The notes below the pieces were generated by a model that did not search any database, was not told the origin of the DNA, and saw only the letters and a list, made by a program, of their open reading frames with translations. From the NCBI RefSeq assembly GCF_030445035.2, contig NC_080673.1, forward strand, positions 183,315,216 through 183,379,215: 64,000 nucleotides of DNA, read 5' to 3'. The translations under genes were made by a program, and so were the position numbers. Origin of the DNA: Dasypus novemcinctus (Eukaryota; Chordata; Mammalia; Cingulata; Dasypodidae). Positions 31,191 through 45,400 of this stretch are shown piece by piece. Position 1 is the stretch's first letter. Each line of letters opens with the position of its first letter.

Positions 31191-32395
31191 ATTTTTAAGA
31201 AAAATGCCCTTTTAAAAAGCCTGGGAAGTTTAACCTGTCAAATTGCAGGGATTTTCTTCTATTGATACTTTAAATAGGTTTCTTAGTGGTCAGATATGAA
31301 GATTTCTAATAAGAACAATAGACCTCAACTCCCTTAACACTCTAATCTGTTTTTGACATCCTTCCTATTAGTTTATTCTTTGTAAAGAAAATTGAGATTA
31401 AGTGCTCAGTACAAGAATAGAATTGCAAAATTTCCTATTTTCAACTTTCTAAGAAGGTAACAAAGTTTTAAAGTATACTATTCCTGATTTTAACTACTAC
31501 CCTATGTCCTCAATTCTAAGATGTACTTTCTTTTTAATATTTCTGAAGTCAAATGCATCTAAAAATTACTATGTACAATTAATGAGGTATAGTTTCTTTT
31601 TCCCGTGAAAAGCTATGATTAAACCAGTGGTGTGTTTTACAATTGATGGTATCTCAAAATTAAAGAAGTACACTGATGATAATAACCACTGACCATGAGG
31701 ACCCAATTCTTCAGTAGTCATGGTCCCTCAGGCATCTGAATTTCAGAGGCAGATGCTTGGGAGATTTTATAGTTAACATGATATGGTGGACACTATAAAA
31801 GGCAATGTTCCTTATCCATGCCTGAATCAGTGAGGGGAACTCTCAAAATCACTTCACCAGGTTCAATTCTATCATATCTCAGTCAATCACCTCCAGCTTT
31901 GCCCCACCTGCCACCATGGCAATCTACATAACAAAGGGGCAAGAAAAGAGTTCTTTGATGCTCCTTTAACCCAGGCCTTTGGTTCATCCTGGTGTACACC
32001 ACTACCATATCCACCAGGGCCATGCTTGAGAATTCTATGTCATGTATCCAGAAGTCCTAACTTACCTGGAATTTAAATAAAGCTGGGGTGCAGTTCCTCT
32101 ACCTGTATAGAAGACTCTAACCTCAAAGATGTCTCCAAATAGTGCTCTAACACAGTTATTTGGGAACAAAAAAAAAGTCATTACACTAAATAATCCAAGC
32201 ATTCAATCTTGAAGAGATAATGTCAGATTTATAGCAGAGAAATGGGGAGATAAACTATTGGTTCCAAGTTCACACTCCTCCCTGTAATGCTTTGATACTG
32301 GGCCACCAGAAGATTAATGTTAACATTTGCTATTGGACCAACCAGTGGATAAGGTCTCTGTAACAGTCTTTATTTGTTAAGGTTACTAACCAAAG
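31191..32395. other. Intergenic, nothing recognised
   Basis: No gene or RNA, and no repeat I can name with confidence. Confidence 0.55.
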
Positions 32396-32399
32396 ACAG

Positions 32400-32550
32400 A
32401 CTCCTCTGTGAGTCAGATACGTGTTTAATCACTAAAACAAACCTGAGGTATATAACTATTATTATCCCTATTATAATAATGAAGAAACAGGAGCCTCTAG
32501 AAAGTGAGTGACCTAGCAAAAGACACACAGTCAGGAGTGTTAGGACATGA
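32400..32550 (-). repeat. MIR-type repeat, antisense
   Basis: ACTATTATTATCCC followed by AATGAAGAAACAGGAGCC is the reverse of the MIR core. Confidence 0.5.
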
Positions 32551-33006
32551 ATGAGGGTTTTAACCACCCAATTATCCTACCTACTGCTACTAACTACTTT
32601 TACATAGAGATAAACTTACAACATAGATTAAAAGATGAAATGACAAAGCAAGGCATAATTCCAAATGTCTCGTTTAACAAACATTTAAGAGATTCTATAC
32701 CATTAAAAAATACCTGCAAATGGATGTTTGGGGTATGTTTAACCATTAAAAAAACAGAGAAATGCAAAAACGTACTTTAAAAATAAATATTTAATAATAA
32801 TGTAACCATAATCCTTATTTCTTTAGCATGCCCTTTTCAAAATTCTTTCCATCATCTTCAGATTCAGTCTAAAAATAGCTGTACATGGTACTTTTCAAGG
32901 AGTTGAAAACCATCATGTAGTATTTTAATATTTAACTTAAAATATTTCCATATCTAAGTTAACAATTTTTCTGTTCAATGTAAACAAAACCTCATAGATT
33001 TCAACT

Positions 33007-33012
33007 TTTATT
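33007..33012 (-). promoter_or_regulatory. ZCCHC4: Candidate ZCCHC4 poly(A) signal
   Basis: First AATAAA on the gene strand, about 330 bp after the stop codon, followed by a T/G-rich stretch. No AATAAA or ATTAAA lies between it and the stop. Real 3' end usage cannot be judged from sequence. Confidence 0.4.
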
Positions 33013-33341
33013 TCCCTCTGCAAAAGAATTTTGCAAAACAATGCTGTAAGCCCACTTTTCAGATAAAGGAGCCTAAAATAATATGAATAGGTGAGATTTA
33101 AAAAGAAAAAAAGGCATGCAGAGAGAGAGCTAGTAAACCAGCTAAGGATGGTGACAACTCCCCAGGTCTCCAGAGAGGCTGATGAGAGGGTCTATAAACC
33201 AGCAAATAATGCCTGCCTCGATCTAGCTTACCAAGGTGCATACATTTGAAAGCAAGTGAATTTAAGTCCAGTGTGGCACTTTCAAAAAATGGCATCAAAG
33301 GTTGGACTATAAATCTTTCTTATTCTCAAGTCACTGGACAT

Positions 33342-33477
33342 TTAAGAGCAAAGATATTGATGGGCTCTTTCCCTCCTTTTGTTTTGCCTTGTAACAGATA
33401 TATGATTCATGGATGCTCCTTTAGTGGTCTCCATTTTCATCTTATTATTTTTTCTTCGCTTCTGCTTGCTGACAGCC
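33342..33477 (-). CDS. ZCCHC4: ZCCHC4 last coding exon
   Basis: 136 nt: acceptor TTTTTCAG, then [20 protein letters not shown] through [11 protein letters not shown] and TAA (33344-33342). The very basic tail matches human ZCCHC4, which I remember ending HQYLGS. It is 4.4 kb from the preceding exon. Confidence 0.95.
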
Positions 33478-36400
33478 CTGAAAAACAAGGTGCTAAATTA
33501 TTTTAAAGAATGAGCACAGTGAATTATATAATTATGTTGAAGTTTAATTAACTAGCCTACCAAATAAGAAAACAGAAGGGAAAGAATTTAATGTATTATA
33601 AGCATAAATCCACAGAATCCTAACCAGAATAACAAAGAGATTGTCAGAGACCTGACCAAACCAAATATTTGAGAAAAGAAATTTCTCTGAAAGAGGGTTA
33701 CTACAGATTTAAAACAATCTATTTGGGACAAACATACCACAAAGGTAAACAGCCAAGACAATGGGTTGGGTTATTTTTGTTACTGTTATTGTTGTTTGGT
33801 CTATCCATACTGCTCAACTCAGTACTTCAATCTCCAATTCCCTGTATTACATTTTTTAGAAAAAGGACCAATATGTTTGGCAGTTTAGCAGAGGTAGACA
33901 AAAGAAAAAGCACAATGGAAAAAAAGTGGTATCATTTGAAGGGACCCGTTTTATAGGTCCTCAGCTAATTTTCCCCTCCTCAGTAGATCTACTAATAATG
34001 TCCTGACAAAAGTGCAGCCCAGGATGCATGTTGTGGTCCCTGACTTCTTAAAGACTACCATCATGGGGAAGGAGACGTGGCTCAACCGACAGAGTGACCG
34101 TCTACCATATGGAAGGTCCAGGGTTCAATCGCCAGGGCCTCCTGACCTGTGTGGTGAGCTGGCCCACGTGCAGTGCTGCTGCACTCAAGGAGTGCTGTGC
34201 CACGCACAGGCACCCCTGTCTAGGGGTGCCCCACACACAAGGTGTGCGCCCCACAAGGAGAGCCACCCTGCATGAGAAAGCGCAGCCTGCCCAGGAGTGG
34301 TGCCACACACACAGAGAGCTGACACAGCAAGATGACGCAACAAGAGAGATGCAGTTTCTGGGTGCCGCCTGATAATGCAAACAGACCCAGAAGAACACAC
34401 AGCGAATGGACACAGAGAGCAGACAACATGGGGGGGGGGCAGGGAAAGGAAGGGGACAGAAGTAAATCTTAAAAAATAAATAAAGATTACCTTCACAATG
34501 AATAAGCTGAAACTTGCCCTCTAAAAACACTAAGCCTTACCAGAGAAAACAGATCCTTTGCGTCCAGTATTCTCTAAGTCACAGGGGATCTGTGACCGAA
34601 AAAGATTATTGGTGTATTCACTCACTTTCTCCAAGCTAGAAGAACCATGCCATTTACTATATTATGAACCAAGGCATGTGCTGGGGCCCACAGTACTGGC
34701 AAACCTGAGAATTCCCACCCCCTACCCCCCAACCAGCAATATCATGTGTTAGATACACCTCTCCCATGCCACAGCAAGTCCTAGAAAGAGGCTTATCTTG
34801 ATCTTCCCAGGATCAAAACCTGGGAAAGGAGCTTATAAAATCTTTCATAAGCAATATAACCCCCTAATGAAACAAACTTAAACCTCACTTTTTGTTCATT
34901 CACCATATGCCAAGTGTCAAGAATAGAAAAATGAATGGGCATCATCTTTGACTTCAAGGAGCTAGGAGACAGATAGGCAGATGTCACCCTCCCTTTCCTA
35001 ATTCTTTTCAGGTGAAGAAATTGGCTATGAAAGCTTACAATCACCTACCAAGTAAGTGGCAGAAATAGCTTGATGCCAAAAGTTGTGCTCTTAATTACTT
35101 TGATATCATAAATTTTACTATAAATTATTCAGGTATGTAAAACGCTAAGCATATAGTAGTCACTCAGTAAATGTTAGCTATTAGTAATAGTTCCACATAA
35201 CTAAGTATAATTCAGAATTTTATGTGACAACTTTACATTTTTCCATACTTAGATTTTACACTATGATTGGGATATTTTATCAGTTTAAAATAAAACAATC
35301 ATCTTTTCACTGTTTTGTGAATGTTATAAAAATCTCCTCTTTCCCCCAAGCCATTTTTTTAATGTAGGATAATTTCCTAATAAATGATGATTTAGCAAAT
35401 TTAATGAGGTATAGCATAATCTCTTGATGGCAAAGTCAATGATGCTACAAATGCCTGTATGCAAAATTTAAACAAATTTCTCTTTGGCTCATCCACTCAT
35501 GAGCAGGACTAAAAATGAATACTATAACCAAATTTTACTAGAGGATATAGGTAAACAAAAACATAAGGACATTTTTAAAAATATATATTCATTTGTAATA
35601 TGAATAAGCAAATCTTTCTAAGGATAAAGTCTTTAAACTGTCATGAACTGAGTAAAAACCAATTAATTGCTTTATTTTTGCCTTAAAATTGAAGTGACCT
35701 AGTATTTGTCCTCTAAATTATAGGTATTTAACTAATAAAATGAGCTTTAACCACAAGAGGGAGCCAGCATCATTCCAGTTCACGGCCAAAGGAAAATTAA
35801 CACTAAGGAAAAACTAATATAGAACAGCTTTAAAAAACATAAGATGAAATGTTCTTACATGCCATGTTTGACCAAAAGGCTACTAAAATTATTTTTTACT
35901 ACTTATTTTAAGGAAAGAACTAATTTTGTCTCATCAATTTTCATTATAAAAATTATTTAAACCAATACTCGAAGACAACTGTTAACAGAAGTTTAGGAGT
36001 CTTCTCTGAGAGAAGAAAGTAAAATAAGATTTAAGAATTATCAAATATACTATATCCTCAGGTACTTGACCTTGGAATTAAACCTGATAAAATCTGAATT
36101 GAAAGATACTGGATGATATCTCGCAATGAAAACAATACATTACTACCAAATAGACTAGCTGAGGCTATTTAAGAAGCAATGAAGTGCCTAGAATATATTA
36201 CCAAAATGCACATTTTCAGTTTCCAGGCATCATAACTCCACAAAACCAAAGGCTGATCATATTATCTAATTACTGTGTCCACAAAGAACTACACTTTAAA
36301 TAGCTTAACAGTCTCAGACCAATAGCTCATTCAGTTGTTGTCTACTCTTAAAGATGTCTAAGGAAAAATATTTTATAAGATTCTTTAGTAAACCTCTTTA

Positions 36401-39400
36401 AGTTTTAAAAATTCCACTTCTACCCTGGGTGACTTAGTAAAAATAATTATTTAAAACGAGAGTAAATTAGGAAGCGGATGTCGCTCAACTGATAGAGTGT
36501 CCATCTACCACATGGGTTCAAACCCAGAGCCTCCTGGTCTGTGTGGTGAGCTGGCCCACAGGCAGTGCTGCCGCCCAAGGAGTGCCTTGCCACACAGCGG
36601 TGACCCCTGCGTAGGGGTGGCCCAACAAAAGGAGTGCACCCCGCAAGGAGAGCCACCCCGCACGAGAAATGCAGCCCATCCAGGAGTAGCACCGCACACA
36701 TGGAGAGCTGACGCAGCAAGATGCAACAAAAAGAGACACAGATTCCCAGTGCCGCCTGACAAGAGTGCAAGCAGACACAGAAGAACACACAGTGAATGGA
36801 CACAGGGCAGACAGTGGGGGGAGGGGAGAGAAATAAATTTAGGGGAGAGAAATAAATTTTAAAAATAATAAAATCTTTAAATAAATAAAATAGAGTAAAT
36901 TATTAAAAGTAATGAATGAGGCAGTTTAAATAGTAGGGAGAATTCATGTGGCCTGAGCCTTAATGGAGAAAATAATTTTCACTGACCAAGAAATACAAGT
37001 GAAACAATAAAGAAGAATTCTAATACAATCCTAAAATAGTTGCTGAAGTATCAGTCACTTCTAGTACTAATAAGTGCTTTTGCCTCACAACTCATATGCC
37101 AACTCAGGATTTTATATTGATTTCAATCATTATGTAATGTTAAATTTAGATATCTGATGATCTGCAACTAGTAACTATGTGACTTTAGGCAAGGATTTCA
37201 TTTTTCTTATTAATAAAATGAGAGAACTCAATCCCTAGCAATCTTTTAAGTTAAAAAAAATGTAATTATATGCAAATTAGCCTACTTCAAATAGCAATGT
37301 TTTTTTTTCAAATATGATTTTGTCATTGGTATAACTTTCCTCCGAGTTATAATCAAGACCAAATACCAGTAGAAGTTAAAGTAATCACAGAAAAAAAATG
37401 GTAAAAATAAAAATTTAAAATATTTAAATGTATAAATATTTCTAAATAATTTCCTTGAATATAATTTAAAGAAATACCTTCATTTTACAATTTCCTCACT
37501 ATAGAATTACACATTACATTCAATCTGAAATGCATTCTCCAGCCTTTCTTGCCACCTATCTGTCCCTTTAAATATCATGTTCCTGAATAAAACTTGAATT
37601 CTTACTCCACAAATTACAATTGCAAATGAACCATAGGAGATGTAAAGTTTATCACTTACTACCTTAAATGTTCATTATTTTCATGTCTTATCCTGTAAAT
37701 TGTAGCTCCTCAAAAGTAAGATCTTTGACTCTTCATATCCACCCTCCCTCATCTAGACAATTTTAAAATAAATGATTACTAATGGATAGAGTCACTTTAA
37801 AAGTTTTGTTAGGACCGCCCCAATGTCTGATAAATAAAATAATTCAACTAACTTGTTAGCGCTCTTAGATGAAGAGATATTAGGACAAGTAGTACGTTTG
37901 TGATCTAATTCTCCACAAATAAAGCAGCCATTTTTAGGGCTCTTGCAAGAATGATCTGGAACAGCACAGTGATTGCAAATGCTACAGTGGATCCAGGCTG
38001 AAAAATAAAAATAAAATTTTATAAGTTCATTTAATATAATTTTCATTAACTTTTATTTATGTATTTATTTCTTTTTAGAAGGTACCAGGGATTGATTCCA
38101 GGACCTCATACATGGAAGCAGGAGCTCTACCACTGAGCTACATCCGCTCACCAATGAGAGTTGGTTTTTCATTTGCTTTTTTAGGAGGCACCAGAAACCG
38201 AACCCAGGACCTTCCATGTGGGAGGGAGGCGCCTAATCGCTAGAGCCACCTCCCCTCCCTGCTTTGTTGTGCCTCTCATTATGTTTTCCTCTTGTGCCTC
38301 TTGTTGTGTCATCTTGCCGCACCAGCCCATTGCATCAGATTGCTGTCTTGTTCATCTTCTTAGGAGGCACCAGGAACCCAATTTGGGACCTCCCATGTGG
38401 TAGGTGGGAGCCCAGTTGCTTCAGCCACATCTGCTTCCCCCCATTAATTTTTTTTTCCACATCAGACGGGTAATGTGCTGACGTCACAACAAGATTGGAG
38501 GGAGGCACATTTCACACAAGCGTGTGAACACCCATTCATCATGCTTATGAACCACAAAAGGATCCCCATTAACTTTTAATATAAGGAAGCATGAAAAATA
38601 TTTAAATATTGTGATTGGTTTGTATAACTGGTTATAATTTGGCTTAGGTCAAGGTTAAGAGGTCAGAATTCCATATTAACCAGCTAACTTCTTTTTTTTA
38701 TATAACAACAAAGTTGGCTCTTCTCCAATGAGTGATGCACTCAAAACCACTGACACCATGGGGGCTGGCTGGGCAATGTAAAGCTGTCAAACTAAATGCT
38801 GCACTGCAAACAGGTTAGCAGAGTCATCTCTCTCTATAAAGGAATTCCAACAATTAAAACACAAATAAATAGATGTCTCTACATCACTTACTTTTAAATT
38901 TATATATACAATTAAATAACAATCCTATTTAAATGAAGAAAAACTCTAAAATGTTTTAATAGGAGCTCAAACACTAAATTTCAATACTTACAAGGTTTTA
39001 CACATTTTTTGCAGAGAAAGCAGTGGTTCCATTTTCTGCCATCCTACAAAAACAATTTTAAATTATGTTTAATTCGTCATTAAAAATCAAGTTCCACAAT
39101 TAAAAATTAAAATATCCTATTAAAATCTGTGTAAATTATTCATTCCTTATTTCTCACTTTCCTGGGCTTCACAATTATAGAATTTGATTTAATTTATACA
39201 TTTCTCTACTCAATTCAAATGCCTCCTTGCTGTGCCTCAATTTCCTTAACTATAAACCTAGAAGATTTATATAAATGATCTAGGAAGTACCTTCTAGTTC
39301 AAGCAGACTGATCTGCACAAAGAAGAAAGATTCCATAAAAATTTCACAGGAACTAATGATTTATAATTTTGTTTATAATGCACAATCCTTAAGAAAATTC

Positions 39401-42400
39401 AGATTTGAGAACTTTATATAATTTCAATAAGAGATTGTAAGGTACTGTTTGGATAATTTTAAAACTATGAATAAAACATACCTAGAGTAGTACATAAAAC
39501 ATCTATGTCCAGCTTAATGAGTATTATAATGTAAACATCAATGACAGGATCAGACGCTGGACTTTATATATCCTGCCATAACCCACTGAATGTACTGGGG
39601 GAGAATGTGAACCACAGGATAAACTATTATGTATGTGGTGCAGCAGTGCCCCAAAATGTGTTCACCAAGTGCGATGAGTGTGCCACAATGATGGGGGAGG
39701 TTGTTGGTGTGGGAGGAGAGGGCTGGGGGTATATGGGAACCTCTTATATTGTTCTAATGTAACATTTTTTATGTGATGTATATATCTTCAAAAAAATACA
39801 ACTTTAAATAAATAAATAAACAAACATCAATGAACCCCACCAGGTCAGAAACAGAATACCACCAGCTCCCTAGAAACCTCCCCAGGTACCCCTTCCCAAT
39901 CGCAGCATTCCTCCTTCCCCACTAACAGCTGTACTGTTATTTTTTTTTTTTTAAAGATTTATTTTTATTTATTTAATTCCCCTCCCCTTCCCGGGTTGTC
40001 TGTTTTCTGTGTCTTTTTTGCTGCGTCTTGTTTCTTTGTCCGCTTCTGTTGTCATCAGCGGCACGGGAAGTGTGGGCGGCGCCATTCCTCGGCAGGCTGC
40101 TCCCTCCTTAGCGCTGGGCGGCTCTCCTTATGGGTGCACTCCTTGCGCGTGGGGCTCCCCTACGCGGGGGACACCCCTGTGTAGCACGGCACTCCTTGCG
40201 CGCATCAGCACTGCGCATGGGCCAGCTCCACACGGGTCAAGGAGGCCCGGGGCTTGAACCGCGGACCTCCCATATGGTAGACGGACGCCCTAACCACTGG
40301 GCCAAAGTCCGTTTCCCTGTACTATTCTTGTGATAGTCATTTTCTTGCTTTTGTTTATATTTTTATCACCGGTGTGTGCACCGTGAAATAACAGTCTTGT
40401 TTTCCTCTTTTGAACTTTATATGATCTGGGCATAATTTTTTTTTTAATGAAGAAATACAGATAACTTCTAAACTAATTAAAAGAATATATAATTATATGT
40501 GTTACCATAGCTGAAAACAAGAATAACCAGTAATAAAATTATACAATTATGAAAATGATATTTTCTAATACTTACATAAATATAATCTTTTCTTTGGGGA
40601 ATAATTTGTGCTTACCAGCCAAACTAAACTTCATATGCCTTTCTGGCTGGATTAAGTTAAAATAAACAAAGGAACTTAAGGATCATCCTAGCTTCTAAAA
40701 AATAAATAGGGGGTTTGTCTTTTGTAGTCTTTCCTCATCTGTAAAAAGTGGAGAGTAACTGTATCTCCCACATAGGGCTGTTGTGAGGATTAAATGAGCT
40801 AATCCATGTAAAGCCGTTAGGAAAATGACTGGCACATAAAAAGTGCACAGTACATATTTTTATTATTATTTCATCAGAACAGTGATGATTATCTAATAAT
40901 TCAATGCCTTATTTAAAACACCCTAATTTTGCCCTCAAACATTAGCATTTATTTAGTAATTTGTTTGAAATATGCATAATTTCAAAGTCATACCATACTA
41001 TATAAACATGAATTCAAATAATTGTTGATGATGATGAAGGCCAATAAGTATTTTAAAAAGCCTGTTGTCATCCAAAATTAGAAATAAAATATAGCATTAT
41101 AGTATAATTAATAATACATATAAATGTACATTAGAATATTCACAAAATAACATTTAATAGATGTAATGAAACTAAAAAACTAAAATTATACCTAAAATGT
41201 TTGAATAAAAATGCATCCTATAAGAAAACTAAACCAGGAAGTAGATTTGGCTCAACTGACAGAGCAGCCGCCTACCATGTTGGGAGGTCCAAGGTTCAAA
41301 CCCAGGGCCTCCTGACCCGTGTGGTGAGCAGGCCCACACACAGTACTGATGCGCGCAAGAAGTGCTGTGCCACGCAGAGGTGTCCCCAGCGTAGGGGAGC
41401 CCCATGCACAAGGAGTGCACCCCGCAAGGAGCTGCCCTGTGTGGAAAAAAAGCACAGCCTGCCCAGGCGTGGCGCCGCACACACAGAGAGCTGATGCAGC
41501 CAGATGACACAACAAAAAAAAGAGACACAGATTCTCGGTGCTGCTGAGAATGCAAGCGGACACAGAAGAACATACAGTGAATGGACACAGAAAGCAGACA
41601 ACAGAGTGGGGGAAGGGGAAGGAAAGGGAGAGAAATAAATAAAAAATAAAATAAAAAATAAATCTTTAAAAAAAAAAAGAAAACTATACCTTGGATGTAC
41701 AAGAATTGCAGTGCTCACAGTGTTGATTCTGTGGAGAAACATATCGTTGACAGAGTGGGCAAAATCTAAATGAAAAGAAATAAACATAGAAAACTGTTTT
41801 TTGAGATACACAGAGTAGATAAACGATTACATGCCACCTATTACAGAAATTGGATATAGTCCAAATTCAATTCATTTTGAAATTATGAACCAAATTTAAA
41901 AAAAATTTTTTTAAGATTTCTCCTTGCCCCCCTTGTTGTCTGCTCTCTGTATCCGTCTGCTGTGTATTCTTCTGTGTCTGCTTGTCTTTTCTTTAGGCGG
42001 CACTGGGAGCCAATCTTGAACTTCCAGGGTGGGAGAGGGGTGTTCCATTTCTTGCGCCACCTCGGCTCCCTGGTCTACTGTGTCTCTTTTTGTTGCTTCA
42101 CCAGCTTTCCACCAGCTCGCCATGCAGGCCAGCACTCCATGCGGGCCAGCTCTGTGCTTGGGCCAGCTCGCCTTCACCAGCAGGCCCTGGGAATCAAACC
42201 CTGGGCCTCCCACATGGTAGATGGGAGCCCAATTGCTTGAGCCACATCCACTTCCCCCAAATTTAAAATTAGTAGATGAAATTTATGTGAGTTAACACTG
42301 AAAACATTTTACTTTTAGATATATGTTACTTTATTTTTGGTGACTCCTATATATCAAAGTCCTACTGTGATCTTACCTGTACCCTTCTTCGGTAGGAAGG

Positions 42401-45400
42401 ATTATTTTGTTGGGTGTAATATTAGTGAAGATACGCACAGGAGACTGTTTTCGACCAGTCTTTCCATGTTTGTAAAGTGCATGATTATCATAATCTACCT
42501 AGAAAATTTAAAAAAATAAATAAATGCAAAAAGAATAGACTGAAATGAATAAACAACATTCATTAGAATTCTTTAACCAATAAATGAACAAGATGATGCC
42601 AAGATACAAGTTAAACCAAAGTATTTAATAAGAAATTCTTAAAAGGAAGAGTTTACTTATTAATCAACAGCCTCAGACAGGCTTCTATGGCAGTGAAATT
42701 TCTTTATAAAAATGATAAAATTTGCTGTTATGATAAATTCATATTGCCTGGTATTAAGGAAACAACCCTAATCTTGTATCCTAATTTAATGGACTTTATA
42801 AGAAAGTCAATAATGCAATTAAGAATTTAGCTTTTGGGAAACGGACTTTGGCCCAGTGGTTAGGGCATCTGTCTACCACATGGGAGGTCCGCAGTTCAAA
42901 CCCCGGGCCTCCTTGACCCGTGTGGAGCTGGCCCGTGCGCAGTGCTGATGCGCGCAAGGAGTGCCGTGCCACACAGGGGTGTCCCCCCCCGTAGGGGAGC
43001 CCCACACACAAGGAGTGCACCCATAAGGAGAGCCGCCCAGCGCGAAGGAGGGAGCAGCCTGCTGAGGAATGGCGCCACCCACACTTCCCGTGCGGCTGAC
43101 GACAACAGAAGCGGACAAAGAAACTAGACGCAGCAAAAAGACACAGAAAACAGACAACCAGGGGAGGGGAGGGGAATTAAATAAATAAAAATAAATCTTT
43201 AAAAAAAAAAAAAGAATTTAGCTTTTGGTGTTTAAAAAAAATCCGCCTTTAAAGATGTGAGCTAGTTTCTCTAGGGCTTTTCATTTTTTTAAGAGTGAAG
43301 TTTGCTGTTATGTCCGTATTCAGCCCACCAAGTCTAAGAACAGCCTTGTTCCTCCACCACTCAGTATTTGTCCTCACTTTCTGATGGAGCCCAGGTTCAG
43401 GAGCCAGACAGTGGTTCTGCCACGCATTTGCTACGTGATCTTAGGCAAATGTATATAATTTTCACCTCTAAAAGGAGGTTACTGATACTTATCCCATTAG
43501 GTGCTGTGGAAGTTAAGTTAGATAAATCTATGTAAAACACTTAGCTCAGGGGCTGGCCTATCATACAGACAGGAGCACGGAGGTGAAGAGAGACATTCAC
43601 AACCTACAATGACCATTTAAACACTGACCTTCTCTCCTTGAGATCCCCAATTCAACTTTCAATTTCAGCAGATTATCTTGAAAGTATATTAAAGCCAACA
43701 AGCATGATTTCTTCTTGCTTTTTATTTCTCCCTCTAAACTCTCTATTATTCACATACATTCTCAATTTGGTTTTAAACCAATTATGAATGCACCTGGCCA
43801 CTAAATCCACCGTTTTCCCCCTTTCAGTTCTCAAAATGTTGGGTCTGAATCAGCAACATCAGCATCATCGCAGATCTTGTTAGAAATGCAAACACTTGGG
43901 CCCTGAAACAGTTTGATATTATTTATGAATTCCAAAAAAAAAAGATATTGTTATAAACTAGTCTGTTCCTCTGGGCATGATACCCTTTGACTATATTAAA
44001 TTAAAAAGTTTTACATTTACTTGATTAAATCAAGATTAGGACTTTGATTCGGCCATATCATTAGCGTGTGACTCAGAGTTGAATCCCTGCCCCCTTGGTG
44101 GGCTGACAGAAACAGACACTCACTCAAGAAGATACACAAAAGAAGATATACGGAAGAAGACAGAACTTAGTCAGTTTGATCCTGTGGCCCCGGGAAGAGA
44201 GATGAGCCATTCGCCTGATGGTTTGCAGTGCTGAAAAAGCCCAGAAAGAAACAAGCCCTATGCCAACCTGTAGCTGAGAGGGAGGAAGACTGGATCCTCC
44301 CAGAGATGAGCAAGCATCTTGCTTCAACATGTGGCAACTTTGGTGAGAAACCAACCTTGAGTTGGACTCTTTATGGCCTGGTAACTAAAGCCTTTTAGCC
44401 CCCAAAAAATACCCTTTATATAAGCCAACAGATTTCTAGTACTTTGCATCAGCATGTCTTTAGCTGACTAATATAGGTCCCATCCAGGACCTAATAAATC
44501 AGACAACTTGAGGGGCAGGCCTAGCAATTTGTATTAACAAACCCTCCAGGCATACTAAAAAGTTTGAGAACCGCTGCTTTAGATTATTCAGAAGAATATC
44601 ATGAGATTTTTATGAGATCAATGCAAGTAGATCCCAATTTTCAAATACTTTGTAATGAATTGTTTATATTCTAAGAACACACTTAAGATCTCACAACAGA
44701 ACTTGCTTGCAAACTAGCTATTTAATAAGCAAATCACATTACTGACAGTGAAAAGAGAGGGTGTTAATAACATATCCCATAGCTCTCTCGTGCCCTGTCC
44801 AGTTTAACACCATGGCCCTTGATGAAGTCATAAAAAGACTGTCTACTAAAGTTACAGGTGAACAAATTCAGGAAGAATAACTAATAAGCTTAAGCAGTGG
44901 GGGGAACAACATATACACAGGATAAGGAGACCGGGCTAAAGCAGGGACAGTGTGAAAAAGCCCTTGAGGTTTTTGGTTAACTGTCAGTGTGGGGAGTCCA
45001 TCATATAGCCTATGTAAAACTTGGGGTGGATTGAGACCTCATAGAAGTGAAAGAGCAGAACAAGCAAAGTATGACATTTCATCATACTTGAAGCTCTGCA
45101 TTCAGTCATTACATTTTGAGAGACATTGATAAACTGGTTCATTTCTACTGAAAATAATGGGAATCAATAAGATTTATAGTTTAACAAATTAGATGTATTT
45201 ATTCAGAAAAGAGAAGACTTGGAGGACCTGAGAGCTATTTTACAACTGAAGGAGAAGAGAAATTAAGACTTATCCCTTCTTGCTTCAGAGAACAGAACTA
45301 GCACCAATGGCTAGAAATTAATGGGGAGCATATTTTATCTCAATATGAGAAGATTTTCTGATGATTAGGGCTATTAAATAAATTGAGTTGCCTTGTAATG

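Noticed and set aside
38457-38564. Functional intronic U13 snoRNA gene
   Set aside because: Poly(A) tail, TSD and substitutions show a retrocopy. Native U13 is transcribed from its own promoter, which is absent here.
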